Below are positions 9,045 to 17,925 of a stretch of 64,000 nucleotides of DNA, in pieces (positions within the stretch are counted from its first letter, which is position 1; every line of letters begins with the position of its first letter). A program made the translations under genes and the position numbers. The notes under the pieces were generated by a model that was given only the letters and a program-made list of their open reading frames with translations, made no database searches and was not told where the DNA came from. The stretch comes from Thiotrichaceae bacterium (GTDB lineage Bacteria; Pseudomonadota; Gammaproteobacteria; Beggiatoales; Beggiatoaceae). The DNA is taken from the NCBI GenBank assembly GCA_011391085.1, contig JAABRD010000015.1:36940-100939 (forward strand), given 5' to 3'.

Positions 9045-9198
9045 GGACTGGAGGCTTTGGCCGGCCGGCGGTAGGCGTTCCCCGTTCTCAAAGACTGGAG
9101 TGTGCCTACCGCCGGCCGGCTAAAGCCGTAAGTCCGGAATTTATTCCGCTGGAGTCCGGAATTTATTCCGCTGAAAACGGAATAAATTCCGGACTCCA
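9045..9198. repeat. Two adjacent hairpins (family A variant and GGAATTTATTCCG type)
   Basis: The first (9045-9135) pairs GGACTGGAGGCTTTGGCCGG CCGGCGGTAGGC-type arms with GCCTACCGCCGGCCGGCTAAAG. The second (9151-9197) pairs GGAGTCCGGAATTTATTCCG with its complement and recurs at 59455-59532. Together they fill the 8984-9310 gap between the convergent receptor and phosphoesterase genes. No gene is seen there. Confidence 0.8.
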
Positions 9199-9310
9199 AA
9201 ACCCACAACCATTACCTTTGCATCACTACCCATTATTCATTATCAATGGTTTTCTCTCCGCACCCTACGGGCGTGGGGCCGGGGGTGTCAGAAGGTGCGT
9301 TCAGATAGAT

Positions 9311-10543
9311 TTATCTTAATAACCGTGACAACAACAACTCCTCCACGCCCACCAACAAGCGTCGTAAAGTCTCTGGATTATCTGGATCCACACCATCGTC
9401 TCGCGCTTCTACTGGAAGGGCATTTTTGAGGGAACGAAATTCGGCACTGAATACTTGCAAACTGTCATTATCGCAAGATAACGTGCGTAGCATTTCCATC
9501 AATTCATTTAACGGTCCCTCTTCCTGCCAAGCGCGAGTCGCAAGTCCCTGCGTTTGGAAATTCACTTTTTCCACCCACACATTGCCTAACCCGGCATCGG
9601 TGGCTGCGGCACGAATTTCATTGGTCCAGCGGTCTCGTTGACTATGCAATTCATTGTGAACGGAGGAGATGCCGTGGAGGGTGAAACGAATGGCCAATGG
9701 CTTACTGTCTGCGGTTTGCAGGGCTTCCGTCACGGCCCCCCGGGCCTTGTCTATCACCTCATCTGCTTGCGTCACGTCGCTGACTTCCAATTGACAATTT
9801 TCCCACCGTAAGACATCCAGAGGAATATGCGAAAGGGTCGTTTTTTGGTCATTCACGTTGATTAATGTACATCCCTTTGCCCCAGTTTCGCGAACATGAC
9901 GACCTTGCAGGTTGCCACTGAATACCACCCACGGTTTTTCATGGAGAACTTCACGTTTATGAATATGTCCCAAAGCCCAATAGTCATAACCATGCGATAG
10001 CAATCCAGGCAAGCTACACGGGGCATACGGGGCATGGTCTTTACGGCCATTCACGGAAGTATGCAGGATGCCAACATTGAAGTATCCTGACAAGGCATTC
10101 GGATAAGCAGCACTTAAATCCTCCGTCACCGCTTTATTCGGAAAACTTTGTCCATGAATGGCCACGCCTAAATGGTCCAATCGAATGGTATTCGGTTGAC
10201 TGGTACTGAATCGAGTCACATTTGCAGGCAATTGTAATTCCCGTGTCATGCTGTTGCCCGCGTCGTGATTACCTAATACCATATACACAGGAATGTCTGC
10301 TTCCCGCAACCGAGTCATTTGTTTATTGAAAAATAGACCGGTGTTATAATCTTTCCAATCGGTATCATATAAGTCTCCTGCTAACAAAACAAAATCCACG
10401 GCTTCTTGCATCGCCAAGTCAATCAAATTGACGAAGGCTTGCCGTGTCGCAGTTTGAATTTGTTCTACAGGTGCCCCTTCATAACGGGCTAACCCGCACA
10501 GGGGACTGTCTAGGTGAATATCGGCTGCATGGATAAATTTCAT
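9311..10543 (-). CDS. YhaO/SbcD-type DNA repair metallophosphoesterase
   Basis: 410 residues. Calcineurin-like phosphoesterase motifs are in order: DIHLDSP (9-15), GDLYD (about 56-60), GNHD (about 95-98), HTS and GHIHK (about 198-202). These are the two-metal nuclease residues of the SbcD/Mre11 class. Length and the C-terminal region from about 290 fit the YhaO subgroup, whose members normally work with a YhaN/SbcC-like coiled-coil ATPase to process DNA ends. No such ATPase follows in this window; downstream are hairpins and the convergent receptor. It is therefore an orphan here, or its partner is encoded elsewhere. Confidence 0.88.
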   Translation of the reverse strand: MKFIHAADIHLDSPLCGLARYEGAPVEQIQTATRQAFVNLIDLAMQEAVDFVLLAGDLYDTDWKDYNTGLFFNKQMTRLREADIPVYMVLGNHDAGNSMTRELQLPANVTRFSTSQPNTIRLDHLGVAIHGQSFPNKAVTEDLSAAYPNALSGYFNVGILHTSVNGRKDHAPYAPCSLPGLLSHGYDYWALGHIHKREVLHEKPWVVFSGNLQGRHVRETGAKGCTLINVNDQKTTLSHIPLDVLRWENCQLEVSDVTQADEVIDKARGAVTEALQTADSKPLAIRFTLHGISSVHNELHSQRDRWTNEIRAAATDAGLGNVWVEKVNFQTQGLATRAWQEEGPLNELMEMLRTLSCDNDSLQVFSAEFRSLKNALPVEARDDGVDPDNPETLRRLLVGVEELLLSRLLR

Positions 10544-10573
10544 AGTGGTAATTCTTCTCTTTAGAAAAGATTT

Positions 10574-10611
10574 AAGAAACTAAGTTTCTTTGAAAAACTC
10601 AGTTTCTAGGT
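10574..10611. repeat. GAAACTAAGTTTC hairpin
   Basis: Two near-palindromic GAAACTnAGTTTC units lie side by side between the phosphoesterase start and the stop of the 97-aa gene. Related copies flank the element at 45708-45858 and occur near 51230-51280. Confidence 0.6.
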
Positions 10612-10621
10612 TCGATTATCT

Positions 10622-10915
10622 CTACTCCTCCTCACTCAGTTCGGGATTCCATCCTAATTCCCTCGCTTTCTGAATAGCTTGTCCATAAATCCGTTCATGT
10701 CGTTGGCGCAATTCTGGGGGGAGGCGACTGACTAGGTGGCTGTGAGGCAACCAGGCTTGGTGGACTTTCTCATACAGTTGTTCTATTTGTCCACTGTTCC
10801 AACCAATACAGGTTTCCTCCTCTGGAAGAATCCCAAATACCCAAGCATCTCGGATAATTCTGCCGGTGTCTGTCATTCCGCCAAAGTGATCTTGATAAAT
10901 ACCAATGTAGTTCAT
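10622..10915 (-). CDS. Conserved hypothetical small acidic protein
   Basis: 97 residues beginning MNYIGIYQDHFGGMTDTG, with conserved-looking blocks RIIRDAWVFGILPE and PPELRQRHERIYGQAI..ARELGWNPE. I recall similar uncharacterised proteins in sulfur-oxidising gammaproteobacteria, but no function is known to me. There is no signal peptide or membrane helix. It precedes the phosphoesterase on the same strand, with a hairpin-bearing gap of about 80 bases, so co-transcription is possible. No clear ribosome-binding site precedes the ATG. Confidence 0.7.
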   Translation of the reverse strand: MNYIGIYQDHFGGMTDTGRIIRDAWVFGILPEEETCIGWNSGQIEQLYEKVHQAWLPHSHLVSRLPPELRQRHERIYGQAIQKARELGWNPELSEEE

Positions 10916-10945
10916 TTTGAATAATAGAGTTGTTCGTAATTAAAA

Positions 10946-11051
10946 TAGGACTTACGCAACGATTTTTGTAATTCTATGATTTTAAACAGGCACAAGAGAT
11001 AACACCCCTCGAAGGGGTGTTATCTCTGCCGCAGTTTTGCGTAAGTCCTAT
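10946..11051. repeat. Palindromic element with TAGGACTTACGCAA ends
   Basis: Terminal inverted repeats ATAGGACTTACGCAA and TTGCGTAAGTCCTAT enclose a small internal hairpin of AACACCCCTCG type. The same ends bound 12083-12211 and partly 48544-48848 and 54340. No ORF is present. Confidence 0.85.
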
Positions 11052-11118
11052 AGATGTAAGAATCTTATGTGCAACACCATAGATTAGATGGTGTTGCACA
11101 CAAGGTATGATTTATTGG

Positions 11119-12072
11119 TTAAAAATGCTGATACCCACCTTTTTCAATTGGAAATTCTCGTCGATCTTTAAATACACAACGTAATCCCAACATTTGTTCT
11201 ATTATACCGACATGAGTATAGGTCCCTACCGGTAACGCACGTTGTAACATGCTTTCCCGATTGGGTGGTACCGTAAAACACAATTCATAATCGTCTCCTG
11301 CACTCAATGCCAAATTCCAGGCAGTTTCCTTGGATAAATAAGTACGCAACACCTTTGATAAGGGTAAATCTTCCACAAATACAGATGCACCTACCCCACT
11401 TTGTTGTAAAATATGTCCTAAATCTGCCGCTAAACCATCTGAAATATCAATGGCACTGCTGGCAATTCCACGCAATGCTTGACCTTCTTGCCAACGCGGG
11501 GTGGGGCGATTCAAACGAGATTCCACATATCTTTGTGCTTCTGGAGGTAAATGAATTTGTCCTCGTGTACAAGCCAGTCCTAATCCCGCGTCACCTAACT
11601 GACCAGTCACATAAATCCCATCGCCAGGTTGCGCCCCGCGTCGTTGCAGTGTACTATTGGTTGGTATAAAACCTGCTATCTGCACGGTGATCGTCAGTGG
11701 GCCACGAGTCGTATCGCCACCGATTAAACTCACTTGGGCAGCTTGGGCCAATTCTTGCAGACCTTGACTGAATTTAGCCAACCATTGATCATTTGCGTTT
11801 GGACAAGTCAATGCCAACGTCATCCATGCGGGTGTTGCACCCATTGCGGCCATATCGCTAAGATTCACTGCCAAGGCTTTATAACCAATATCTTCGGGCG
11901 CCGTGGTGCTGGGAAAATGTACTCCTTCAACTAAAGTGTCTATCGCCAAAGCCAGTTGCATTCCGGCAGGCACCGTGCAAATGGCCGCATCATCACCAAC
12001 ACCCAGAATGACATCTGGACGAAGCGGAAAAGAATAACTAAAATAATTGGAAATAATTTCAAATTCGGTCAT
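11119..12072 (-). CDS. thiL: Thiamine-monophosphate kinase
   Basis: ThiL phosphorylates thiamine monophosphate to the active cofactor thiamine diphosphate, using ATP. The protein belongs to the PurM-like fold. Visible hallmarks are the N-terminal FPLRPDVILGVGDDAA segment, the LAIDTLVEGVHF block, DMAAMGA, the Gly-rich LIGGDTTRGP region and SAIDISDGLAADLGHI. Starting at ATG 12072 (MTEFEII) gives 317 residues, normal for the family. An ATG two codons earlier is possible but less typical. No other thiamine gene or pgpA is adjacent. A palindromic element sits immediately upstream and may affect expression. Confidence 0.96.
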   Translation of the reverse strand: MTEFEIISNYFSYSFPLRPDVILGVGDDAAICTVPAGMQLALAIDTLVEGVHFPSTTAPEDIGYKALAVNLSDMAAMGATPAWMTLALTCPNANDQWLAKFSQGLQELAQAAQVSLIGGDTTRGPLTITVQIAGFIPTNSTLQRRGAQPGDGIYVTGQLGDAGLGLACTRGQIHLPPEAQRYVESRLNRPTPRWQEGQALRGIASSAIDISDGLAADLGHILQQSGVGASVFVEDLPLSKVLRTYLSKETAWNLALSAGDDYELCFTVPPNRESMLQRALPVGTYTHVGIIEQMLGLRCVFKDRREFPIEKGGYQHF

Positions 12073-12082
12073 AAGCATTTAC

Positions 12083-12211
12083 ATAGGACTTACGCAGTTA
12101 CCCCACCCCGACCCTCCCCCCACGCGGGGAGGGAGTGATTCCCCCCGTGTACGGGGGGGCTAGGGGGGGTATCAAATCTAAAGAGTTACAAATACAGTTG
12201 CGTAAGTCCTG
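12083..12211. repeat. TAGGACTTACGCA-ended element carrying a C/G-run core
   Basis: Ends ATAGGACTTACGCAG and TGCGTAAGTCCTG are inverted. The core holds ACGCGGGGAGGGAGTGATTC and GTGTACGGGGGGGCTAGG, shared with family E elements. It lies 11 bases upstream of thiL, between divergent thiL and exbB. Confidence 0.85.
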
Positions 12212-12222
12212 TTACAGTATTT

Positions 12223-12270
12223 CAGGAGTCCAAAACGTAGCTTTGTCAAAGTCACGCTTTGGATTCCTGG
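12223..12270. repeat. Family B hairpin
   Basis: CAGGAGTCCAAAACGTAGC and GCTTTGGATTCCTGG form an imperfect stem just upstream of exbB. It lies about 12 bases before that gene's Shine-Dalgarno-like GAGG and could limit read-through or mask the leader. Confidence 0.7.
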
Positions 12271-12294
12271 TTCAGTTTAACGAGGTAAAATTAA

Positions 12295-12912
12295 GTGTTT
12301 GAAATCATCACAGCAGGCGGCTGGGTCATGATACCTATTACATTATGTTCCATCCTCTCCCTCGCCATTATTGGCGAACGCTTTTGGAGTCTGCAACAAA
12401 AACGGGTCGTTCCCAAAGGACTCATTCCGCAAATTTGGAAATGGGTCAAAGAAGGTCGACTAGATAAAAATAAACTCAACGCCCTGCGCAACAATTCCGC
12501 GTTAGGCAAAATCCTGGCCGCAGGTCTGGTCAACCTCCACCAGGACCGTGAAATGATGAAAGCCAGTATTGAAGAAGCCAGCGGCCAAGTCATCCATGAA
12601 CTTGAACGCTATTTAAACACTTTAGCCACCATTGCTGAAATCTCCCCGTTACTGGGCCTGTTAGGTACCGTCACAGGACTGATTAGAATGTTCGCTGCCA
12701 TTGGAGAAGTCGGTTTGGGCAATCCCATGGTCCTCTCCAGCGGCATGGCCGAAGCCCTTATTACGACCGCCGCCGGCCTGTTTGTGGCGATTCCATCCTA
12801 TGTCTGTTATAGATATTTTAGAGGACTGATTGACGAATTGGTCTTAATGATGGAACAAGAAGCACTCAAAATGGTTGATGTGTTACATGGACATAAAGAG
12901 GTCAACTCGTGA
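12295..12912 (+). CDS. exbB: ExbB/TolQ/MotA-family proton channel protein
   Basis: 205 residues from a GTG start preceded by CGAGG at a good distance. Three membrane helices are visible: about 8-28, about 107-130 (IAEISPLLGLLGTVTGLIRMF), and about 145-170 (SGMAEALITTAAGLFVAIPSYV). The pore-helix signature GLLGTVTG is intact. It forms the proton channel of the inner membrane with ExbD (next gene), which energises TonB-type or similar outer-membrane work. Linkage to lpxK is a common gammaproteobacterial arrangement. A family A hairpin separates it from exbD, so the two may not be equally expressed. Confidence 0.92.
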   Translation: MFEIITAGGWVMIPITLCSILSLAIIGERFWSLQQKRVVPKGLIPQIWKWVKEGRLDKNKLNALRNNSALGKILAAGLVNLHQDREMMKASIEEASGQVIHELERYLNTLATIAEISPLLGLLGTVTGLIRMFAAIGEVGLGNPMVLSSGMAEALITTAAGLFVAIPSYVCYRYFRGLIDELVLMMEQEALKMVDVLHGHKEVNS

Positions 12913-12948
12913 TAATTATTGGATAATGAATAATAGAAAAATTCTGGT

Positions 12949-13004
12949 GGACTAGAGGCTTTAGCCGGTGATGTGCCACAATCTCCGGCTAAAGCCTCTA
13001 GTCC
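12949..13004. repeat. Family A hairpin between exbB and exbD
   Basis: GGACTAGAGGCTTTAGCCGG and CCGGCTAAAGCCTCTAGTCC around a 16-base spacer. It lies in a 131-base gap within what would otherwise be a tight operon. Confidence 0.9.
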
Positions 13005-13043
13005 CGTATCCACTACCCATTATCTACCATCCTTATTACTTGC

Positions 13044-13523
13044 ATGAAATTTCACCGTCGCCGCCAACAAGATAACCTGCATATCAACTTAACACCACTG
13101 ATTGATACGGTGTTTCTACTTCTCATCTTCTTTATGATGACCACGACCTTCAATCGGGAATCGCAACTCAACATCGATCTTCCCCAAGCCACTGGGGATG
13201 CTTTACCTGTGGAACCTCAAGAACCCATTAGAATTATTATTGATGCCCATGGCGAATATGCCATCAATGACCATGAACATCACCTCATTGACACCAGATT
13301 AGAAACGCTTCAAAGTGCTTTGCAAGAAATGGCGGGGGGACAATCTAATCCACGTCTGCTAATCAGTGCGGATGAGAAAGCACCGCACGGCGCGGTTATC
13401 ACGGCTATGCAAGCGGCCCAAAATTTAGGCTATGTGCGCCTCAGTTTCGAAACTCGACAAAGTGTTGAACAACCATCCTTACCACCACTGTCACCTTCAC
13501 TACAACCTTCACCACTACCATGA
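13044..13523 (+). CDS. exbD: ExbD/TolR-family biopolymer transport protein
   Basis: 159 residues with one N-terminal transmembrane helix (about 16-36). The family motif NLTPLIDTVFLLLIFFMM includes the conserved membrane Asp (D22), which carries protons. The remaining part is periplasmic (RLETLQSALQEMAG, LLISADEKAPHGAVITAMQ). The C-terminal [13 protein letters not shown] tail is a low-complexity Pro/Ser stretch. The stop overlaps the lpxK start by four bases (ATGA), so translation of the two is coupled. It works with the upstream ExbB. Confidence 0.93.
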   Translation: MKFHRRRQQDNLHINLTPLIDTVFLLLIFFMMTTTFNRESQLNIDLPQATGDALPVEPQEPIRIIIDAHGEYAINDHEHHLIDTRLETLQSALQEMAGGQSNPRLLISADEKAPHGAVITAMQAAQNLGYVRLSFETRQSVEQPSLPPLSPSLQPSPLP

Positions 13524-14521
13524 AACTCGACACCATATGGTATAGCAATCATCCTCTAGGACTCCCCCTCGTCCCAGTCTCCTGGCTATTTTGTGCCGCG
13601 GTTAATCTCCGCAAACAGGCCTATCAACGGGGGCTATTAAAAGTTCACCAAGTCCAGGTCCCCGTCATTATCGTTGGCAACCTGACTGTCGGTGGTACGG
13701 GTAAAACTCCCTTAGTCATCTGGCTGGCCCAATTTCTTAAACAACACGGTTACAAACCAGGTATTGTCAGTCGCGGTTACAAAGGTCGTGCCCAAACGTG
13801 GCCGCAACCCGTTTATCCTAACAGCGACCCTCATCTGGTTGGCGATGAACCGATTCTCATTGCGCGACATACAGGTTGCCCCATTGCCGCCGCACCGCAC
13901 CGGGTACAGGCCGTTCAACACTTGTTAGAACAGTATGATTGCAACCTGATTATTAGCGATGATGGTCTGCAACATTATGCCCTCCATCGGAACTTAGAAA
14001 TCGCCGTCATTGACGACATTCGTCGCTATGGGAATCACCGTTGCCTACCCGCCGGTCCCTTACGCGAACCGCTAAGTCGTCTTACTCAAATTCATTTCAT
14101 TGTCACCAAGGGCGCGGCCTTAGAACACGAATTTTCGATGCAATATGACTTGAAACCGCTTCATTCTTTAACCAATGATAACCTCACTCAACCCCTTTCT
14201 GCACTACGTGGTCAAACTGTTCACGCCGTCGCAGGGATTGGTCATCCGGCCCGTTTTTTCAACCGTCTCCGGGACCACGGTTTAAAATTACGTTGCCATG
14301 AATTTCCCGATCATCACTATTATACGGCCACTGATATACAGTTTGAGGACAACCTTCCAGTTATTATGACAGAAAAAGATGCAGTCAAATGTCAACCGTT
14401 TGCAGGTCCACAACATTGGTATTTACCGATTGAAGCCCGCTTACCGAATGACTTTGGCAAACAATTACTCGATAAACTTAACCAACTTAAGAAACTACGC
14501 TATGGACAAAAAACTGCTTGA
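13520..14521 (+). CDS. lpxK: Tetraacyldisaccharide 4'-kinase
   Basis: LpxK phosphorylates the 4' position of the lipid A precursor disaccharide at the inner face of the cytoplasmic membrane. The sequence shows the P-loop [14 protein letters not shown] (about 57-70), the SRGYKG motif, the VGDEP segment and the DDGLQHY block (about 149-155) that binds Mg-ATP/substrate. Its 333 residues match the family. It overlaps exbD by 4 bases and the Trm112-like gene by 20, so the three form one translationally coupled unit. The usual msbA upstream and kdsB downstream are missing here. Confidence 0.97.
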   Translation: MKLDTIWYSNHPLGLPLVPVSWLFCAAVNLRKQAYQRGLLKVHQVQVPVIIVGNLTVGGTGKTPLVIWLAQFLKQHGYKPGIVSRGYKGRAQTWPQPVYPNSDPHLVGDEPILIARHTGCPIAAAPHRVQAVQHLLEQYDCNLIISDDGLQHYALHRNLEIAVIDDIRRYGNHRCLPAGPLREPLSRLTQIHFIVTKGAALEHEFSMQYDLKPLHSLTNDNLTQPLSALRGQTVHAVAGIGHPARFFNRLRDHGLKLRCHEFPDHHYYTATDIQFEDNLPVIMTEKDAVKCQPFAGPQHWYLPIEARLPNDFGKQLLDKLNQLKKLRYGQKTA

Positions 14522-14690
14522 CATTTTAGTTTGCCCGGTCACCAAAGGTCCTTTGATTTATGATAAAGTCAACCAAGAACTGCTTTGCAAGGGTTCCCGA
14601 TTGGCTTATCCGATTCGAGACAGCATTCCCGTGATGTTACCCGAAGAGGCACGTCGGTTAACTTTGGAAGAGGTTGAACAGTTGAAATAA
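14502..14690 (+). CDS. Trm112/YcaR-family zinc-ribbon-like small protein
   Basis: 62 residues starting [18 protein letters not shown], the hallmark of the Trm112/YcaR family often found between lpxK and kdsB. The start is the ATG overlapping the last 20 bases of lpxK; a longer upstream frame is only lpxK shadow. The YcaR-type core ([31 protein letters not shown]) is complete. It has one Cys in each of the two metal-ribbon positions, fewer than zinc-binding Trm112. It may chaperone a methyltransferase or assist lipid A/KDO enzymes. The exact role is unproven. Confidence 0.92.
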   Translation: MDKKLLDILVCPVTKGPLIYDKVNQELLCKGSRLAYPIRDSIPVMLPEEARRLTLEEVEQLK

Positions 14691-14789
14691 GTGTACATCA
14701 CCTGAGTTCACCGTAAATTTCAAAGTAAGGGGTTGTATCTCCACAGAAATATGGAATAATAGAAATACTCTTTCATTCTCAGTTTCCTA

Positions 14790-14926
14790 AGGAGATACAC
14801 TCTGAAGATAACCAATTTTTTTGCGAGGTCGATGATTTCTGCCAGCTTTTCCTGCCTGGCCCTGGTTTCTAACAAATTCAGATAAAACCTGGTCATCGTC
14901 TCCAGAATCGTTTCCAGAACTGCCAA
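14790..14926 (-). pseudogene. Remnant resembling the C-terminal part of the DUF2887/Rpn-like gene next to it
   Basis: A short minus-strand frame contains LETMTRFYLNLLETRARQEK, which resembles VMTMLYFDLLETRAGQDM in the intact neighbour at 14956-15861. The beginning of the frame comes from the palindrome at 14916-14947, and the end dissolves into unrelated sequence. It is best read as a decayed fragment of a related gene. Similarity was judged by eye over about 20 residues, so confidence is low. Confidence 0.35.
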
Positions 14927-14947
14927 GATTTAAATCTTGGCAGTTCT
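14916..14947. terminator. Perfect 32-base palindrome downstream of the DUF2887-like gene
   Basis: AGAACTGCCAAGATTT followed by its exact complement, with no spacer. It starts nine bases beyond the stop of the minus-strand gene. It may terminate transcription or be a protein-binding or element end site. No T-run supports strong intrinsic termination. Confidence 0.55.
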
Positions 14948-14955
14948 TATTAACA

Positions 14956-15861
14956 CTATTTTCTAGTGCTGGTTGGCAATTCCTTCCTAAACTGGTCTAA
15001 TGTGGAACAACGGATGGCATCCCGATGAAGTTTCTTCAACGTTCGTTGTTGATCAATCTGACGAATTTGGGCAATCAATGGCCTTGGCAAATGACCAAAG
15101 CGCGTTTTCAAGACATCTACAACAACTTCCTGGGCATTGTTGATTGCCCCCATCTTGTACATATCCTGCCCGGCCCTGGTTTCCAACAAATCAAAATATA
15201 ACATAGTCATCACCTCTTGATAATTAACACTCCGAAATTGGTTGAGGATAAACAAGCCCAACACATTCAATGCGTCTGGTTGTTCTTCCTCTGAAAATGT
15301 TTGTGTGACGACTTCGCGCCACGCTTGTCCCTTGGCGAGTAACTGTGGGTGCGATAACTTTGCAGAGACTGTGAAAGGGGCCAGGATAACCAATTTTGGG
15401 TCAATATTCAATAACTGGCGTTCTGTGTATTGACTCAAGACCACTTCACGAAAGCAATCCTGGCATTGACAACGTTTGCCGGTTCCCAAAAACGAGTTGA
15501 GTGGTAACGCGGCTTGTTGATATTTTGCCTCCGTATAAACAATTCCAGCCATGACCTGGCCGGTGTATTTTTCATTGACACAGCCTAAAAAAACTTCTGC
15601 CATGACACGTTGACGAATGAATGGATCAGGATAGCCTTGAAATTCAAGGAAAATCCGCCCCTCTTCACTTTCTAAAATAGGAAAACCTTCTATATCAGGT
15701 TTTAAGGTTTTCTCTTTTAACACAACGGCACGGAAGCGATATTTCTCGGCCTGGCTTTGGGGTAGGCCAAATAATTTTAACAGACTTGGTCCAGTGACGG
15801 TCATCACCTGAAGAAAAGCTTCATCAGTGCCCAGTCGTGGTTTATCGTGATTGATGTTCAT
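14956..15861 (-). CDS. DUF2887 / Rpn-like PD-(D/E)XK family protein
   Basis: 301 residues, resembling DUF2887/Rpn-type proteins that are multicopy in cyanobacteria and filamentous sulfur bacteria. The N-terminal half carries the PD-(D/E)XK-like pattern D76 (KPDIEGFPI), E86-E88, and FLEFQGYPDPFIRQRVMAEVF. A Cys cluster CQCQDC sits near 134-139. The C-terminal part has LFILNQFRSVNYQEVMTMLYFDLLETRAGQDMYKMG. A GAGG ribosome-binding site precedes the ATG. Rpn relatives promote recombination through nuclease activity, but activity here is unproven. It is flanked by a remnant copy and repeat-rich DNA, as expected for a mobile or amplified family. Confidence 0.72.
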   Translation of the reverse strand: MNINHDKPRLGTDEAFLQVMTVTGPSLLKLFGLPQSQAEKYRFRAVVLKEKTLKPDIEGFPILESEEGRIFLEFQGYPDPFIRQRVMAEVFLGCVNEKYTGQVMAGIVYTEAKYQQAALPLNSFLGTGKRCQCQDCFREVVLSQYTERQLLNIDPKLVILAPFTVSAKLSHPQLLAKGQAWREVVTQTFSEEEQPDALNVLGLFILNQFRSVNYQEVMTMLYFDLLETRAGQDMYKMGAINNAQEVVVDVLKTRFGHLPRPLIAQIRQIDQQRTLKKLHRDAIRCSTLDQFRKELPTSTRK

Positions 15862-16067
15862 GGGATACCTCTGGAGGGGAATGGTTAAGGAAATGTCTTA
15901 AATCTTATCTCATCCCCACCCGTAAATCATCTATGACAAGGGGAAAAAGACATACGATTGCCCAAATTTTTTCAGTAAAAGGCAACAGACTCTCTACGGC
16001 ATTGAGTTATACGCGATTTAAATGGTAGGTGACACTCTGGCAAAAATAATATATCATTGCAACTATT

Positions 16068-16125
16068 CAGGAGTCCAAAGCGTCGCTTTGTCCGCCCCTG
16101 GCAAAGCGACGCTTTGGACTCCTGG
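16068..16125. repeat. Family B hairpin
   Basis: CAGGAGTCCAAAGCGTCGC pairs with GCGACGCTTTGGACTCCTGG. It lies in the 336-base gap between the divergent DUF2887-like gene and the GH57 gene. The rest of the gap is AT-rich and holds no gene. Confidence 0.85.
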
Positions 16126-16197
16126 ATACGGGAATATACTATTTGTTGACAATTGCTAACTTAACCTTCTATAATTAATAAGTTCACGGAAAACCCT

Positions 16198-17901
16198 ATG
16201 CCTAATCCTCTCAAAGTCGTTCTGTACTGGCATAACCATCAACCCGCTTACCGTGATTTTGGTAGCGGACAGTATCAATTGCCCTGGGCTTATCTTCATA
16301 GCATTAAAGATTATGTAGATATGGTAGCCCATTTAGAGGCGGTGCCACAGGCCCGTGCGGTGGTAAATTTTGTGCCTATTTTGTTGGAACAGATTGATGA
16401 TTATGCCCAACAAGTTCGAAATTTTTTGCAAATCGCTACCCCCCTTTCGGATCCGTTGTTAGCCGCTTTGATTTCTCAGCCACCGTATGTCTCGTTTTTG
16501 AATACCCCGCTACCTCAAGGTAGGTGTGAACGGACACAAGGAACTATTTCAAATGGCGAGAACCGAAACAAAATCGAACTCATTGGATGTTGTTTACGTG
16601 CCCATCAAAAGATGATTCAACGGTTTTCTCCCTATCAGGAACTGTCTGAACTGGCCGCGGAAATCAAACAACATCCTCATCTTATTATGTATTTGGATGA
16701 ACAATATTTTGTGGATTTGGTAGTTTGGTATCACCTCGTCTGGTTAGGAGAAACCGTGCGTCGTGCTTCTCCGTTGGTTGCTACTTTAATCAAAAAAGGA
16801 CGGGGTTATACAGACGCTGACCGACGGCAGTTATTGATGTTGATAGGAGAGTTGTTAGAGAATTTGATTCCACGTTATCGGACGTTACTGGAGAAGGGAC
16901 AAATAGAGTTGTCATTCACCCCTTATGCCCATCCCATCATGCCGCTGTTATTAAATGTTCAGACGGCCCATGAAGCCTTGCCGGACCTGGCATTGCCGGA
17001 CTTGGGAAGTTATGGCAAGGATGGCGAAGTCAGGGTACAATGGCATATTCAAGAAGGATTCAAGGTTTTCCAAAAATATTTTGGTCAATTACCCAAAGGG
17101 TGTTGGCCTTCCGAAGGAAGTCTAAGTGAAGCGACGGTACGGTTACTCGAAAAATATGGTATCCGTTGGGTGGCCAGTGGTGAAACGATGTTACGGAAGA
17201 GTTTAAATAAATCAGGATTGCGTAATGAAACCACGTATCGCCCCTATCATTTGCCAAACAGTCAAGTACGTTGCTTCTTCCGGGATGACCATCTCTCGGA
17301 TTTAATCGGCGTTGAATATGCCCACTGGCATCCTGAGGAAGCGATAGACAACGTGATTTGTCATTTAGAAGAAATTGCCCACACGGCCCCCTATACAGAA
17401 GCCCAGGTCGTCGCCATCATTCTGGATGGTGAAAATGCCTGGGAATTTTATCCAGAAAACGGTTATGCTTTTTTAAGAGGACTCTATGAAAGATTGACTC
17501 ACCACCCCAGATTAGAGTTATCCACCTTCTCCCAGTGTCTCGAAGCCACCGCCGCAGAATTGCCTATATTGGTTGCTGGCAGTTGGGTCTATGGAACTTT
17601 TTCTACCTGGATAGGTGAACCAGAGAAGAATCGAGGGTGGGAGATGTTAAACGCGGCCAAACAAATCTTTGATAAAGTGGCCCCGCGGTTATCTATGGAA
17701 CAACGTCACCTAGCAGAACGCCAATTAGCTATTTGTGAAGGTTCAGACTGGTGCTGGTGGTTTGGGGATTACAATCCTGCGGCCACCGTGCGCGAGTTTG
17801 ACCGTCTCTATCGGCTTCATTTAACCAATTTATATCTCATACTTGAGGAGTCTCCGCCTGAATATCTAAAACACACCGGGGAGGAGGGTGGAGATGCTTG
17901 A
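16198..17901 (+). CDS. Glycoside hydrolase family 57 alpha-glucan enzyme
   Basis: 567 residues. GH57 retaining enzymes act on alpha-1,4/1,6-glucans (amylase, glucanotransferase, branching or pullulanase activities). The five conserved regions are visible: WHNHQPAY (region 1, His), the CWPSEGS block with nucleophile E306, WVASGE, and ILDGENAWEFY with acid/base D410, followed by a C-terminal helical domain (EKNRGWEMLNAAK, WCWWFGDYNPAAT). The cytoplasmic location fits the lack of a signal peptide. It is followed 24 bases later by malQ, so the pair probably degrades or remodels glycogen oligosaccharides. Exact specificity cannot be read from sequence alone. Confidence 0.92.
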   Translation: MPNPLKVVLYWHNHQPAYRDFGSGQYQLPWAYLHSIKDYVDMVAHLEAVPQARAVVNFVPILLEQIDDYAQQVRNFLQIATPLSDPLLAALISQPPYVSFLNTPLPQGRCERTQGTISNGENRNKIELIGCCLRAHQKMIQRFSPYQELSELAAEIKQHPHLIMYLDEQYFVDLVVWYHLVWLGETVRRASPLVATLIKKGRGYTDADRRQLLMLIGELLENLIPRYRTLLEKGQIELSFTPYAHPIMPLLLNVQTAHEALPDLALPDLGSYGKDGEVRVQWHIQEGFKVFQKYFGQLPKGCWPSEGSLSEATVRLLEKYGIRWVASGETMLRKSLNKSGLRNETTYRPYHLPNSQVRCFFRDDHLSDLIGVEYAHWHPEEAIDNVICHLEEIAHTAPYTEAQVVAIILDGENAWEFYPENGYAFLRGLYERLTHHPRLELSTFSQCLEATAAELPILVAGSWVYGTFSTWIGEPEKNRGWEMLNAAKQIFDKVAPRLSMEQRHLAERQLAICEGSDWCWWFGDYNPAATVREFDRLYRLHLTNLYLILEESPPEYLKHTGEEGGDA

Positions 17902-17925
17902 TGTGAAACAGGAATAAACAGAACA

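Noticed and set aside
14956..15861. Transposase gene for the palindromic elements
   Set aside because: The protein is DUF2887/Rpn-like, not bounded by any of the element ends, and has no DDE or HUH transposase motif.
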